Origin: Calliopum simillimum
Taxonomy: Eukaryota > Arthropoda > Insecta > Diptera > Lauxaniidae
DNA length: 64,000 nt
Assembly: GCA_951812925.1 (NCBI GenBank)
Contig: OX638370.1
Coordinates: 107,274,897-107,338,896, forward strand
Direction of reading: 5' to 3'
The position numbers and the translations under genes are program-made. How positions within the stretch are numbered: position 1 is the stretch's first letter; the number at the start of each line of letters is the position of its first letter. Below, piece after piece: positions 62,208-64,000 of this stretch. Below the pieces are notes generated by a model. That model saw only the letters and a list, made by a program, of their open reading frames with translations. It made no database searches and was not told the origin of the DNA.

Positions 62208-64000
62208 TTATAACAAAAAGAACTTAAGGGACGATAAGTTAGTGATAAGAAAGTTTGTCTTTTCAATGGTGATGTAGACACTGTGAAGCAGAATGGTGTG
62301 TTGTTTTTCATTCATATTAAACATTTAAAGAATGTCTTCCATTAAATTAAGTTTTTTACATTTTAATTTTTAGCGCACCCGAATTACTAAAATTTTAAAA
62401 TTTCTAATTGCAAATTTTCAGAAAATTTGAAATATATTTTGTATTGAGCAAGAATGCCTTCAATTCAAAAACACTTTAACATAAAAAAGGCGCTATTACA
62501 CACATGTTTGAAGAAAAATATGTTGTGTTATTCCTTAAAAATCACTTTAAGCCAAATGTATGTCCATAAAAGTAATAAATAAAATACAGGTTAAATTAGG
62601 TCAGTAACGGCGGCATACTACCACTATGGTCCATTTGAGTTTTTTTTTTTTTTTAGTTTCTTTTTTTTAGATTTTTTACTTCAATGAAAATTGGAATTTT
62701 TCAATTTCAATAGTACAGTTGCAGAGACGCGAATTTTAATTTGCCATGGCGTGTATTTGTATGCTTTTTGGTGTTGTTGCCTTAACTTGTCCAACTGGCA
62801 CGTCTTACGGCGCCTAACAAGTAACTTGACTTAAACGCCAACTAAACCAACCAAGCGGCAAGACAAAATTCCAAAAACAAAACACAAAAAAAAAAAAAAA
62901 CAAAATGCAACTAACAATTTTTATATCAAATTTCCATAAATAATTGTTGTTGCTGTTGTTGTGTTGATTTTTGCTTTTGTTTTTGTTTGGATTGAATGTT
63001 TTATGATGGTAGCTGCTGACACTAACAACACAAAAATAAAACATTCCATAATTTTATAGCACCATATTGTTGTTGTTGTTGTATTATATTGGCAACTTTT
63101 TATCGCGCACGTTTGTCTCAAATGTTTTTTCTTCATTTTCGGCAGCGACCGACATATCATTATTATTATGTATCACCTTAAATGATTGCTGTTGTTGTTG
63201 TTGTTGTTTCTGTTTGACTTTTTTTACTCACGCCCCATCAGCGCCACCTAATGCCGTCATTTAGTCTGACGTTTTGACTTAATGCGATATTTTTTCTGGG
63301 AATTTTTTTTGTTTTTCTTTTTACTTTGCGCTCTTTTTTTTTTTGTGTACTTGTTGCTTCATCCGGTAGATGCCGCACTAAATAATCATTTTTCTACACC
63401 TTTGACTTGATTTATGTCTAAAGTTTTATGCTGGATTTGTTGTTTATGATGGGATTAGTAGTTTTTTAATTTTGTTTTTTTTTTTTTTTTTTGATTTGCC
63501 AAAAAAATTACTTTAATCAAGCTGACACTTGGAAATTTTCGACATTATTTTCAAATTATTTAGCACTTGATTGATCGCAATGTACGCAAATGCGTTTAAA
63601 AATGTTTTCAAGAACAATTAAAGTAAGTACTTGAATTGACCTTGAAATTAAAAATTTGTGCTCTTGTATGATAAATATATAATAAATAATATTTTTATTA
63701 AGCAAAAACACGTTTCAATTGAAAAATGTAGAAAATGTGTAAATATTTCTTTAATCATTTTTGCATTCATTTATGCAGGAATCTGTATAATTATATTTAA
63801 ATTTATATCGATACTTCTATGCTGTGACAGGACTAATTGACATTTAAGCACGTTTCCAATAATACAAAAAATACCATAATGTAGTGCAGCATATTTTGTT
63901 AAATTTTTATAGTATAAGTATACTTTAGAAACAATGCAACATTCCTATAAATAACACTGTTCGACAATTTCGAACTTTTTTTAAAACACATTAGAAAATC
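62208..64000. other. Right end of window: simple-sequence rich, no gene
   Basis: Several TTG/GTT microsatellites (62945, 63068, 63188) and T-runs. The composition at 62700-63260 is less A+T-rich than its surroundings. No coding exon is supported on either strand. Confidence 0.4.

Noticed and set aside
62814..63264. Small frames with poly-Cys/Phe in TTG repeats
   Set aside because: They are explained by trinucleotide microsatellites.

Overview
The window is A+T-rich animal nuclear DNA. It has introns with canonical GT/AG borders, homopolymer and microsatellite runs, and many decayed transposons (mariner, hAT-like, LINE, INE-1-like, foldback). The mix of INE-1/DINE-1-like repeats, mariners and I/R1- and RTE-type LINEs suggests a higher fly (Diptera, Brachycera). 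A tephritid fruit fly is my best guess, but the sequence alone does not prove that.

One large gene dominates the window. It lies on the minus strand from 49382 (ATG) to 608 (TAG) and has 12 coding exons that join in frame to 1408 codons plus a stop. Exon 1 (signal peptide and mature N-terminal His) is 27.6 kb from exon 2, which is 10.5 kb from exon 3. Exons 3 to 11 are packed into 6876-11011, and the last exon sits 5.5 kb further on. The predicted protein is type I and membrane-anchored. In order it has a signal peptide, a copper-oxygenase-like (LPMO-like) N-terminal domain, EGF-like cysteine repeats, a DOMON domain split by about 300 residues that are largely SEPEPK repeats, a second DOMON domain, a SEA-like module with a G-S cleavage motif, one transmembrane helix and a low-complexity Q/N/T-rich cytoplasmic tail. 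It resembles the insect EGF/DOMON proteins that I recall under names such as DOMON domain-containing protein CG14681 (name from memory).

A second gene is nested in intron 2 of the first, on the plus strand (16268-19566, three coding exons, 225 residues). It encodes a secreted or GPI-anchored two-module cysteine-rich protein of the DUF753/Ly6-like type.

No other host gene is evident. The long introns and the region upstream of 49.4 kb are filled with mobile-element debris: five mariner copies or fragments (two are internally deleted but keep matching TIRs and TA duplications), a hAT-like element with an 8-bp target duplication that contains a mariner and another repeat, LINE pieces from three lineages, two INE-1-like Helitron relics, several long-armed palindromic (foldback) elements, small MITEs, tRNA-like SINE relics and a 1.1-kb array of an 8-bp repeat.

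Functionally, the most interesting point is that the large gene puts a candidate copper histidine-brace domain and DOMON (possible haem) domains in one membrane-bound polypeptide. Separate proteins or domains form such a monooxygenase/electron-donor pair in fungi.
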